Shown: positions 1 through 9,070 of the stretch, piece by piece
Numbering within the stretch: position 1 is the first letter of the stretch
Layout of the letters: every line of letters starts with the position of its first letter
Assembly (NCBI GenBank): GCA_030549495.1
Contig: JAUIRK010000036.1
Coordinates: 186,001-250,000, forward strand
Source: Nectonema munidae
Taxonomy: Eukaryota; Nematomorpha; Nectonematoida; Nectonematidae
Direction: 5' to 3'
Length of the DNA: 64,000 bases
Made by a program: the position numbers and the translations under genes
The notes under the pieces: generated by a model
Told to the model about the DNA's origin: nothing
The model's database searches: none
Seen by the model: only the letters and a program-made list of their open reading frames with translations

Positions 1-119
1 ATTTAATATAAATATAGGCCCCAAGTTAAAACTTTTGTATATCACCTAAATTCAATTGCATTAATAACTATGGTGCGATTTTTTCATAAAATATAAAAAT
101 TTGATATTTTTGTTTCGTG

Positions 120-260
120 ATTTGAACAATAGGGTGTTTTCATCGAGAAGGCACAATTGCACCGCTTGTATCGAACCATGAGGAAAGCAGGCTTGATGGG
201 GAATCGAACCCAAGGCCTTGAGTTATCGAATCCAGCATCTAACCAACCCTACTCAAGCCT
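120..260 (-). repeat. tRNA-derived SINE copy 1
   Basis: Read on the minus strand, 260-189 is a 72-nt tRNA-like head: its ends AGGCTTGA and TCAAGCCT pair perfectly over 8 bp, an A-box-like GGTTGGTTAGATGCT follows, and a B-box GGTTCGATTCC sits in a T-arm-like stem. A short tail with GGTTCGATACAAGCGG and a conserved end near TCTCGATGAAAACACCC follows down to about 120. The same head and tail recur at four other places in the window, so this is a dispersed SINE, not a single tRNA gene. The anticodon arm does not fold cleanly. Confidence 0.75.
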
Positions 261-937
261 AATAGACATAAAAATCTTTTTAACAATAAAATTAACTAAA
301 AAATTCTTTCCTGTATAAAGCTAATAAAATAATGCCTATAAAATGTCAAACTCAAAATTAAGCTTTTTGTAGAAATTTTTCTCCCAAAAAATTTTTTTTT
401 GGGAAAAAAAGAAGGTGCTTTCAAAACCAACGCAAAAAAAAATAAGATTAAATTTCTTTTTGGAAAAGCAAGATTATTTTTGCAAAATATTATTTTGATA
501 AACTTTCTCTCTGTAAATGAATAATACACTAATTAACTAACTAATTCTAATAAATAATAATAGAAACTTTAGCTTAAAAAAACAAAATAGTTTACCAAGA
601 TAAAATGAAGGATTCAAGTCAACGCCAGCATTCTTGCATTAATATTTATATTGAAAAGCATTTTCAAAAGTGTTTTCCTTGAAAAATAAAGTTTTCAGGG
701 TGTCCTATTAAATATATTTACAGCTTCAAAAGAATTCTTCGTTGGGAAGATGTTAGGTTTATTTATTGTTGTCTGATTAGTCAAATGAAGAAAAAAAAGG
801 ATGAATCAATATTTTTGATGATTGCACAAAGGTTGCTATGGAATCGCATATTTAATTGAAACTAACTGATCACACAAAATCATTAACACTTCTTATTTCG
901 AAGATCCAATTAAAAGGCAGCATCCTTTTTGGTTTAC
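261..937. other. AT-rich stretch downstream of the ZNHIT1-like gene
   Basis: No coding signal was recognised. The minus-strand poly(A) signal of the neighbouring zinc-finger gene is probably one of the TTTATT sites near 756-766. The longest open frame (296-529) is low-complexity AT sequence. Confidence 0.4.
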
Positions 938-1525
938 CTAAGAGGTCCACTTCAAGCACCTGGTAGCTTTGTGCATGTCAAGACAGTGAATAGAGCAGAA
1001 TCGATACCCACACTTAACGCAAGTATACGCTGAGAAAAAGCCACAAACACTGCAAAAGTTTCTAGCAGGAGAATTTGAAGGTCTTGATTGCACAAGAGTA
1101 TACAACGGCAACATACTCTCCTCACTTCCGTTGACGTCATCACTTGTGTTGCTGAGCAGAAGAGAGGCTTCTTCTTCCAGCAGAACTGGCAGCGTTTTCT
1201 TGTACTTGTCCAAGATCTTGTACTCGTACTGCTTCTTCCGCTTTCCCCTTTTGCGATTTTTGGCTTCGAAATCGCTGCTTCCATAATCGAATTTCAGAGC
1301 CTTTTGGCTAGGCTGCAAATCTGCGAAGGGGTCTTCTTGGAAGTTGTCTTGTTCAAGGATCTCCAGTTGCTTACGAATCCTGCGATTTCGCGTCGCCTCA
1401 TCAATAACTTCCCTATTCCTCCTCTTCGTTTCCAATTCAAGAGCATTCTTCTTCTTGTAAGTGCGCTTGCCACTACCTACATTGTCAGCGTGTTCCGCTT
1501 CTACAGACAACTGAATCAATTCCAT
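938..1525 (-). CDS. ZNHIT1: HIT zinc-finger protein, ZNHIT1-like (SRCAP/SWR1 complex subunit)
   Basis: The 195-residue frame from the ATG at 1525 matches the ZNHIT1/Vps71 layout: a basic N-terminal half, the conserved block IRKQLEILEQDNFQEDPFAD, a linker, and a C-terminal HIT finger with CSVCG, YTCVKCG, FCSIHC, the histidine in DMHKATRC and the ending CLKWTS. ZNHIT1 proteins are nuclear subunits of the SRCAP/SWR1 remodeller that deposits histone H2A.Z; this role is known for the family and inferred here. The frame stays open upstream to 1570, but a splice acceptor (TTTATGTTTCAG before 1542, minus strand) lies just before the chosen ATG. The 15 extra residues are probably intron and the first exon would be 5'UTR further right. 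At 195 residues it is longer than vertebrate ZNHIT1 (about 154), mainly at the N-terminus and linker. No frame break is seen. Confidence 0.9.
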   Translation of the reverse strand: MELIQLSVEAEHADNVGSGKRTYKKKNALELETKRRNREVIDEATRNRRIRKQLEILEQDNFQEDPFADLQPSQKALKFDYGSSDFEAKNRKRGKRKKQYEYKILDKYKKTLPVLLEEEASLLLSNTSDDVNGSEESMLPLYTLVQSRPSNSPARNFCSVCGFFSAYTCVKCGYRFCSIHCLDMHKATRCLKWTS

Positions 1526-1570
1526 TAAACTGTTTGCAATAGCTGAAACATAAAGTACAAGTTGTAACAA

Positions 1571-1803
1571 AGTAAGAAATTATAATAGCAATCTTTTTTA
1601 AGTAACATTTATTTTTACTTTTTTTTCTACAAACACTTATATGCAATCGAGTAAGGACAATGTATCGTTAAAATTTTTTCAAATTACACTGATTATGAGG
1701 CTGAACACAGACACATATGTGAAGTATCTTAATCTAAGAGCAAATAAAAACACTGTTTCAAACGAGTGAAAAATTTAAAAAAAATCTAAAGATATCGTAG
1801 AAA
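1571..1803. other. upstream region of the ZNHIT1-like gene
   Basis: AT-rich. It should hold the 5'UTR exon and promoter if the acceptor next to 1542 is used, but I cannot place the donor. Confidence 0.3.
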
Positions 1804-1878
1804 GTAGACTTGATGTGGGGTCTAGGACAAGACCTTGAGTTATGGAAACCCAGTATTTAACCAACCTTACTCACGCCC
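1804..1878 (-). repeat. tRNA-derived SINE copy 2 (head only)
   Basis: The minus strand shows GTGAGTAAGGTTGGTTA, a degraded B-box region and a CATCAAG end, matching the tRNA-like head of the copy at 120-260. The tail is not recognisable and the T-loop is mutated, so this is an old copy. Confidence 0.6.
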
Positions 1879-2929
1879 TCTTTACTCTTACTTCCAGTTT
1901 GAATAAATGAAGGGCCACTCCAAATCCTTATAAAAATCGAACTTATTTTTTTCATAATACTTAAAAATTTTTATTAGATAGTGATTCCGACTCCAATCAC
2001 TTTAAAATTCCAATATATTTGGGGACTCTAACTCTGAAATCTTGATTAATATGAGATATTTTTGAATGAAACGCCATTTAATATGTATTCAAAGAGAGGA
2101 TTTCTTGTTGCAATCATGCCTTTATCTTATCGATGCCATATGATGATGATGAATAGCCTAAAATGTGATAAAATTGAATTAAATTTGAATAAAATTGTTT
2201 AGGGAAGTTTACTACTTGCATGGACAATACTGAAACTAACATTTTCAAAATTTAACCCCTTTTCTCATTCATTTTTTACTTCGAAACATTTTAAATGGCA
2301 AGAAGCACTATATAGAAAAAGTTTATTAAAAGTAGTTATACTTTGTCAAAAAATTATAATATTACTTTTTTTATGTAAAAATTGGAAAAACATTTTTTCA
2401 TTTTGCAAATAAACCAGCGAAGGAATTACTTTGAAAATTTCATTTCTACATGTTGAAACTTTCTTTGTGTCAATGGAAGAGCATATTTCTCAAAACATCT
2501 CAGTGTTTAGAAAATAGTGTTTTAGTTTGAGAGTATTAAATTATTTCTGTAAAACTTTTAATTATATTGCACAGATATACTTTTTTATGTGTTGAAAAAT
2601 GTTTATTATAACGGCCTTCGGAAGAACGCAAAAAAACCAAAATGGTTTCAAAACATATTAAGTTAAAATAATTAATGAATTAAGTTTGTAAATGACCTTA
2701 AAATGTGATCTTTCAATTAAAAAATATGAATAAATTAAAAATCTCTTTGCCCCAAATACAAAGAGAGAATACGAAATTACGAAGGCCATAACTTTACACA
2801 CATAAAAATTGAGTTTGGTTTTATACTTAAACATAAATTTCTCCCGGGGGTGTTATACCACTCATTTAGAAGGCCTAATTGCATGCGGATAATTAATATA
2901 TGCATGTTTTGTTCAAATAATAAAGGTGA
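1879..2929. other. gene-free AT-rich DNA
   Basis: No coding or RNA gene was recognised. Short GACTCC-type runs near 1982-2040 resemble those at 52260-52520 and may be remains of one repeat family. Confidence 0.3.
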
Positions 2930-3115
2930 GTTTGTTTCTAAGCCTCAACCGTAGAATAAGAAAAGTAAATATTGAAAACCTACTCACAAGATAATAAAGT
3001 CTTTTAATGACATAAAATTGAAAGAATTCAAAATTATTGGTGGAGCGAAAGGCTTTTTCACCCCTTCCAATCACAATGGGAGAGGAGAGGAGAGGAGGGA
3101 AGTAACAAGCATGCA
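2930..3115. repeat. dispersed repeat with GGGGCGAAA core, copy 1
   Basis: The stretch with CTACTCACAAGATAATAAAG, AAAATTATTGG and GGCTTTTTCACCCC is clearly similar to 7185-7370 and, inverted, to part of 16775-16860. A better copy ends in CAGGGGCGCACATC, which resembles a hAT-type terminus. It lies just downstream of the MRM2-like gene. Confidence 0.5.
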
Positions 3116-3155
3116 TAAAGCATTTGAATAAATGTATGTATATATAAAGAAGGAT

Positions 3156-3887
3156 TTATTGGGATATTTTTGTTTGCAAAAAATGTTGAGCTACAAAATA
3201 AAATTCAGATGACTCTTTACGACTTGCTTCCGGTTTGAAGCGCTTGACACTTTTGAAATTTTGATTCAAGACGTTTTGCATTGCAGCGGAGCGAGCACCG
3301 TCAAAGACTTTGCAGGCAAATGATCCACCCTCCTTCAGGTTTTTCAGCATAAAAATGACGACAGAATTGCAAATATTCATTATGTCATCGTGATCATTCG
3401 TTCGCACACCGCAAACGTTGGGCGCTATATCGCTCAAAATGACGTCAAAGAACTTCTTATTATGCTGCTTCAGGATTTGCACAATTTCACTCTGAGTGTC
3501 TTGATGTGTTATGTCCTTTTGTGGCAAACAAATAGCACCGGGAATATGATGGAAAATGGACTTATCCACAGCGATTGCAATGCCAGAAGAGTAGAGGTAC
3601 TTTAGAACAACCTGCGTCCAGGAGCCAGGAGCGGCTCCGAGATCAATCACAGCACTGTTTTTCGTTATCAATCCGAATGCTTCCTGAATCTCGATCAGCT
3701 TGAATGCACTGCGAGCACGAAAGTTTCGGTCCGTTGCTAGCTTCACAAATTTATCGTTTTTATGACGATGTATCCAGATCTTGGAAGAAGAAGCCGACGA
3801 AAATGACGCGACATCAACATGTTTGATAATGCGCGAAAGAAACTCGCGCTTCTTGAATACGTTCGAAGTATGAAGCATCTTAGCCAC
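3156..3887 (-). CDS. MRM2: FtsJ-family mitochondrial rRNA 2'-O-methyltransferase, MRM2-like
   Basis: A 243-residue single-exon frame. After a basic N-terminus of about 35 residues that could be a mitochondrial presequence comes a complete FtsJ/RrmJ domain: RARSAFKL (K63), the SAM loop IDLGAAPGSWTQV (residues 81-93), LSDIAPN (D153), ACKVFDG (K193) and ESSEFYFVA (E228). These give the K-D-K-E catalytic tetrad with the spacing of bacterial FtsJ. Family knowledge: MRM2 methylates a uridine in the A-loop of the mitochondrial large-subunit rRNA. The other FtsJ homologues (FTSJ1 and FTSJ3 types) are longer or lack the presequence-like start, so MRM2 is favoured. The start at 3887 fits the domain; a second Met lies three residues in. 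The TAA stop lies inside an AATAAA poly(A) signal (3160-3155). No break is seen. Confidence 0.92.
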   Translation of the reverse strand: MAKMLHTSNVFKKREFLSRIIKHVDVASFSSASSSKIWIHRHKNDKFVKLATDRNFRARSAFKLIEIQEAFGLITKNSAVIDLGAAPGSWTQVVLKYLYSSGIAIAVDKSIFHHIPGAICLPQKDITHQDTQSEIVQILKQHNKKFFDVILSDIAPNVCGVRTNDHDDIMNICNSVVIFMLKNLKEGGSFACKVFDGARSAAMQNVLNQNFKSVKRFKPEASRKESSEFYFVAQHFLQTKISQ

Positions 3888-5032
3888 GCACTTTATATAC
3901 CATCACATCAAAAAGCAGGTTCAATGATACAAGCTTACTATCTAATCAAAATTTTTTTTTATTAAAATTATTTGATTTAAGCAAGTACTTGAAAATATCA
4001 AATAGTTAAAGAAGCATCTATTTACTTTCAAATTACGGAAGTTATACGATAAAAGGAATATTTGTAAAAATTATTGAACTTAGTTTAGAAATGATTCACT
4101 ATCATTTTCTGCATTGTGTAGCCTAAAAATTTTTAAAGGGTAGAGAATTGAAAATAGACGAATTTAAAAATCTAAAATTTCATTCTTCATGTCAATGACC
4201 TTGACCTCAATCCAAAAAAAAGGTAGATAACGACTTGAAAAACTTTAATAGTTATCATAAACTACTTTTACGTTATCATCGTAAAAGTCGTTAGTTGTAT
4301 TATTATATTTGCTAAATATAATTTAAGCAATCAAGTCTCTTATTTCAGAAATAAAATAAATATAGCATCTTCATTCTAAGAGATATTTGTTTTATCTAAT
4401 GTTTTGATTTCTTTATTGAGATTGCTTTGAATAGTTTAGTTGGCAGTATTTTCATAATTTGCTTAAAATTTTTGTTAATAAAACGTGAAACAAAGCATTT
4501 CATTTTCATGTAATTTATAGCGTATAACTTAGGAAATGGAATAGCTAATTTATTTAAATTAAAGGTTTGTATCACATTCTCTTCCAAAAATTTTAAACGT
4601 TCAATTTCTACTTTACTAATAAGATGATTCTTTGCATTTCTGTGTTACTAATTAAGCTTGGTAACATTTCGTTGCTAAAAACTTTAAAATTTAATTTTAA
4701 TCAACGATGCATTTCAGTAGAGAGTAATCAATTCACCTAACCAATTCATTTGATATGAACAATTAGTGAGATGAGAGGCTGAGAAATATCTTTTAGCTCC
4801 TCATCAATATTGCATCGGATAAATGAGGTCTGACTATATTACCAATGAGTCTTCTAATACAACTCTTTCCATATGGTCAACCTTACAACACCTAATGGTT
4901 AGAGTATAGCAAATCTAGCGATTGAATAATCAACTATGAGCATCCGTTTCAATGCAATAAGGAGGGGTAAAGACTTAATTACATCCGATTGGTAGTGATC
5001 TATCATATATGAATGATTTTGTTCTCTTGTTG
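3888..5032. other. gene-free AT-rich DNA upstream of the MRM2-like gene
   Basis: No open frame here looks coding; the one at 4396-4587 is AT-driven. The promoter of the MRM2-like gene should lie just right of 3887 but shows no clear motif. Confidence 0.35.
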
Positions 5033-6402
5033 AGTTTGAAGAGGGGATAACCAACTTTTTAAAATTTTTGGCGTAGCGGCTCTTTATAATTTTTTAATTG
5101 CTCGCGTCTCATTAAAAATAAATAAATCAACATATAAGTACTAAAAAATGTACACAATTGTTTATATGAAAAAAAACAAAAAGGTAAAGAAATCTTTATT
5201 GGGTAACTCGGCTTTGCAAAATCGCAATTTGTAATCGATATTTCGACTGTTGCGGTCTTTATTGAGATTCTGAAACGAGAAAAATTATTAAGGTCGAAAG
5301 GTGTTAGTTAAGGTGAGGCGTAAATGAACACACTAAATAAATGAAGTGATCGGGGATGGAAGTGGATCTGTATGCAATTGCAGATAAGTGTGTAATAAAG
5401 GATTTTACAAAAAATTGTCTGAATAATCCAATCAAAGTCAATGGGATGGATGCATCTGTGTTGTCTAAGTTTGTTTCCGTTTTGGTCAATGCAACTTTTA
5501 TATCATTACTCCCTTCCAATCTGTTTCGGAATTTGGTTTCAATGGGAAGTAGCATGGAAAACGCCAGCTCACACTCATATGTAGTTGCAAATCGAACAGA
5601 GTTTTCATCTTTGCAACATCAGCATAGGACTGTCCCATTTCAATCGAAAAATTGCTATAAGACATTTCACAAAAAAACATATTTTGCGCCTCCTCAATCA
5701 TTAATCTGTTCTTGAATTAAGTAGTCTTGTGAAGCCAGATTACTAATCGAGATTATAAACGGGTTTATGATAAATTAATAGTATTTTTCAAATTTTTTTA
5801 GGTTAGGAAAATAAAGAGAAATTTCTTGGCTAAGATATTTTACACTGTGTTTTATATCTTCCAGGACATCTTCATTGATGAAAATCTTATTTCCATTAAC
5901 AAATATGTTCGCAAAACAAAAAAATCCGTTTTTTGCAAAAGCATCCGTCGTTTCATCAAGTTGAATTGCAAAAAAGTTGAAAATCGAATTCCAAAATATT
6001 GAAAACACATGTGATATCATGTCGTCAGATGTGTTTTCAAGCTTTCTAACGGTATCGTTTTACAGAAGATATGTTTCAAATTTGCAACTTCAGAACTTCT
6101 TAGCACATTCAATATGATATTTTTCATATTTCAAACAGTTGGCTTTGAAACCACACTTAATATTGTGCAAAAACGTTCCCTAGAAATAGTCAATAGTTTT
6201 GTTTACTGAATTCGACGAGTGCACACTTAAGTTCCTCTTCCCCACCATACGTTAATGGAGTAAAACCAAATTTCAAGTGTCATATTTCATTTTTTAAATC
6301 ATTAAGAAAAATGCACATTTCCAACTATAAAAGTAGGCCTGAAAAGCCAAATTTTATAGTTATATTTTGGTACTCAATTTAAAGACCAAATTATTTATTC
6401 TT

Positions 6403-6689
6403 TTAACCCATTTAAGAGCAAGCAAAGGTTTTAACCCATTAACCCGTTAACGACTAGAATAATCAGACGATATCTAATGTAAAGCAGAAGATTTGTATTA
6501 AAGAGCTTTGATAAACGCAGACGATTTTATTTTTGTAAAGTCGACATGGGCGTTAACGGGTTAAGGCCAAGAAAAGCAGACGATATCTAAAAAAACGCAG
6601 ACGATTTATATTTAAAGTCATTGAAAAAAGCAGACGAAGATGAAATTACTTATGTTCCAAAATAGGAACATTGGTCGTAAATGGGTTAA
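6403..6689 (+). mobile_element. MITE family B (TTAA-CCC ends) split by a family A MITE
   Basis: It begins TTAACCCATTTAAGAGCAAG and ends GGTCGTAAATGGGTTAA, the two ends of family B (compare 27916-28053). The left end is interrupted by the family A element at 6439-6564, after which family B resumes with GCAGACGATATC. Internal motif spacing after the interruption is 21 and 33 nt, as in the intact copies. It contains TGTTCC...GGAACA, the family B palindrome. Confidence 0.75.
6439..6564 (+). mobile_element. MITE family A copy, nested in family B
   Basis: Ends TTAACCCGTTAACGAC and GCGTTAACGGGTTAA; inside lie TCAGACGA, GCAGAAGA and GCAGACGA at 21- and 33-nt spacing. The 3' palindrome is half lost (GTCGACATGGGC). 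TTAA flanks plus CCC/GGG termini are the hallmark of piggyBac-type elements. Confidence 0.8.
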
Positions 6690-7184
6690 ACGTAAATTAT
6701 TATTGGCAAAAATCGCAAATGACCTAATATGGGTGAATATGTTGCGCAAAACAATCCACTGTGTGGCCCCTTCTCGGTCTCCATGGAACTGCTTCTTGAT
6801 TCCTTATGGCAACGCGGACTCAAGTTTGAGAACCACTGAGCTAGAAGGTAGTGATACAATCAGAATTACAAACAAGATAATTTGACTTCATAAAATCAGT
6901 GCAGTTATAGTGGGATTGAGAGCTTACAGTTCAGGTATAATGTAGGGTAATAATCGTGGTGTGTTCATTGGACAAAAATTCCTTTATATTTATCTATTTT
7001 TTTTAAAATGTCCGTCTTAATTTCCACACTAATAACTTTTTTATCCTCATCCATGAGCATCAATCGTAAACAGTTGAATGTCAATATAATTTAATAATTA
7101 AATAGTTTAATGTATAATATGCTCAAATTTGCATATTATATCAATGAAGTGAAAATTAATGAAAAATTAGATTTTAAATATTCA

Positions 7185-7370
7185 TTCTAAGACTTAACCT
7201 TAAAGCAAGAAAAGTCTACTCACAAATCAAACAAGTCTTTTAAAAAAGGATATAGAATTGAAAAAATTTTAATTATTGGGGGCAAAAGGCTTTTTCGCCC
7301 CATTGTAATCACATTGGGGTCGTCGTTACCCCTCCTCACCTGCCCTCGATGTGCGCCCCTGGCTGAGAAG
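7185..7370. repeat. dispersed repeat with GGGGCGAAA core, copy 2
   Basis: Matches 2930-3115 over most of its length (CTACTCACAAATC..., AATTATTGGGGGC, GGCTTTTTCGCCCC). On the minus strand it starts CAGGGGCGCACATC, also seen at 16779-16792. Confidence 0.5.
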
Positions 7371-7374
7371 TGAA

Positions 7375-8000
7375 ATCAGCATGCGCGATTTGGTATAAAA
7401 AATACTTTGTTTAAAATTTAATTAATTTCTCTAAAAAATTTTGACGAGCAAAAAATGACCCCGCAATCAATTGGCATGGCTGATTTAGTATCGAAAATAT
7501 GCTTGTTTAAAATTAAATTAATATTCTTAGAGAGAATTTTTTAAGGCGTAAGCCATAAAATTGATTGATTTTTCAGACATTTTGACAAATTAATTGAAGA
7601 AATGATTAAGGGGTTTAAATTGGGATGCTTAATTCAGTATAAAAATATGTATTTTTTTAAAATTGAATAATAGTCATACACATAATTTTCAGCCATAACC
7701 CACAAATTTGATGAACTTTCAAAATTTTTCACACACTAATTTTAAAATTGAGTACGAAAATGAAGCCAGTATGATTGATTTATTAAAAAAAATATATTTT
7801 TTAATTAAAACTTGAATATCTTGCACACAATTTTCAGGCGTAAAAAACAAATTTGATTGACACTTTCTAATATTTTAACACCCTAATTGCGAAAACTTAG
7901 CAGAGAAATAAAATAAACATGGTATATTTGGTATAAATTAATTTTATTTAAAATTTGAATCTAAGCAAAATGTTCAAGAGGGAGTCTATTGTAAACATTT
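7375..8000. repeat. decayed tandem repeat, about 5 units of 90-155 bp
   Basis: A phrase like GCATG..GATTTGGTATAAAAAATA followed by a T-run and AAAATT(T)AATTAAT recurs near 7379, 7471, 7624, 7764 and 7917. Units are far diverged. No coding signal. Confidence 0.45.
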
Positions 8001-9038
8001 TCTTGAAAAAAATGTACATTTGATTTTGATTGATAGTTTTGATATGAGAGGGTCACTCACCTACCGTAAAATTAGTATCAAAAAATGCAGCTAGCGATTC
8101 TAGAAAAAACCTATTTTACTTTTACCTTATTTTACTTTTTTTTTAGTTACCGCACCGACTTCACTGATAGGGTTAAGTGATAATTATAAGTAAATAACGC
8201 AAGAAACTTGTATTTATTTCTTTGTTCTCTTAGGTTTAACCTTATAATGCTCGTTTTCTTTGAATAGAAAATTTTGTAGTTTTTTGTGAGTAGAATTAAG
8301 CTAAGATCACTTTAAAATGAATTTTGAATTTTTTATAAAAATTTCCTGTTGTTGATTATAAAATTGTAATGTTTTTGAAGAGTGTGATATTAACAAAATC
8401 TAGATGAATAAATGAACTCATCATAAAATGGGAAATTTTTGTCGTATAATGAGCTGACAGAAACAAAGTTAAATTGCCACCTAATAAAAAAAGATATGAA
8501 CATGAAACTTGACATACATATAAATCTCAAGTTTCTTATTCAGAAAAATATCATCTTAATCTATAAAGTTATGTCAAAGACCTCATTATGATGATAAGAA
8601 TGCTAAATTTTTATAATTGTGAACCATTTTTGTTACCTCGATAAGGATTGAAATGTCTATGCGAAAAAATTAAAGCAAAATTTTTTATTTTTAAAGAAAA
8701 AAAATAAAATTAAACAAAATATAAATAAAAACTTTAAAATTTCTTAACAAGTAAATATATTTAAATTTTATTATAAAATAACTTAAATTAACAAATCTAG
8801 AAAATGTTAGATTATTCCCAAATAAAAAAATCGTGTTTATGCTAAAATGATTTTACAATATTTTTTGACATATTTCTCAATTTTTTTTGAAAACTATTCT
8901 ATTTAATTGTACAGCTTTGTTTTATATAATAAGTACACTAAAACCTGAAGATTAAAGGCAAGTAGAGATAACTTTAATTTTAATGTATTATTCTGTTTTT
9001 ATGTATAATATTTTCCAGAAAATAAATTAAAACGACTC
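8001..9038. other. gene-free AT-rich DNA left of the LINE
   Basis: No gene or named repeat recognised; very low GC with long A and T runs. Confidence 0.35.
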
Positions 9039-9070
9039 ACCACTATTGAATTTGTATGTGCAAATGTAGC

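Larger units (their letters stand above)
5041..6838 (-). mobile_element. hAT transposon remnant, internally deleted
   Basis: The right end, read inward, is CAGTGGTTCTCAAACTTGAG, a classic hAT terminus; the left end GAGGGGATAACCAACTTTTT is a diverged partner. Flanking 8-mers agTTTGAA (5033-5040) and agCTAGAA (6839-6846) agree at 6 of 8 positions, as a worn 8-bp duplication would. Minus-strand pieces include NFFAIQLDETTDAF (about 5890-5980, the hAT catalytic-core Asp region) and, after a deletion, C-terminal FSMLLPIETKFRNRLEG with a later stop (about 5430-5560). The right third is filled by nested MITEs (6403-6689). Transposase frame is broken several times; a dead ZBED/SCAND3-type copy. Confidence 0.7.

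Noticed and set aside
189-260. A functional tRNA gene
   Set aside because: The same head with the same non-tRNA tail occurs five times in various states of decay, and the anticodon arm does not fold properly; a SINE explains it.
1088-1528. 146-residue plus-strand frame over the ZNHIT1-like gene
   Set aside because: It is the antisense shadow of a gene with a clear HIT finger on the minus strand.
5356-5715. 119-residue plus-strand frame
   Set aside because: Antisense of hAT C-terminal coding on the minus strand (FSMLLPIETKFRNRLEG).
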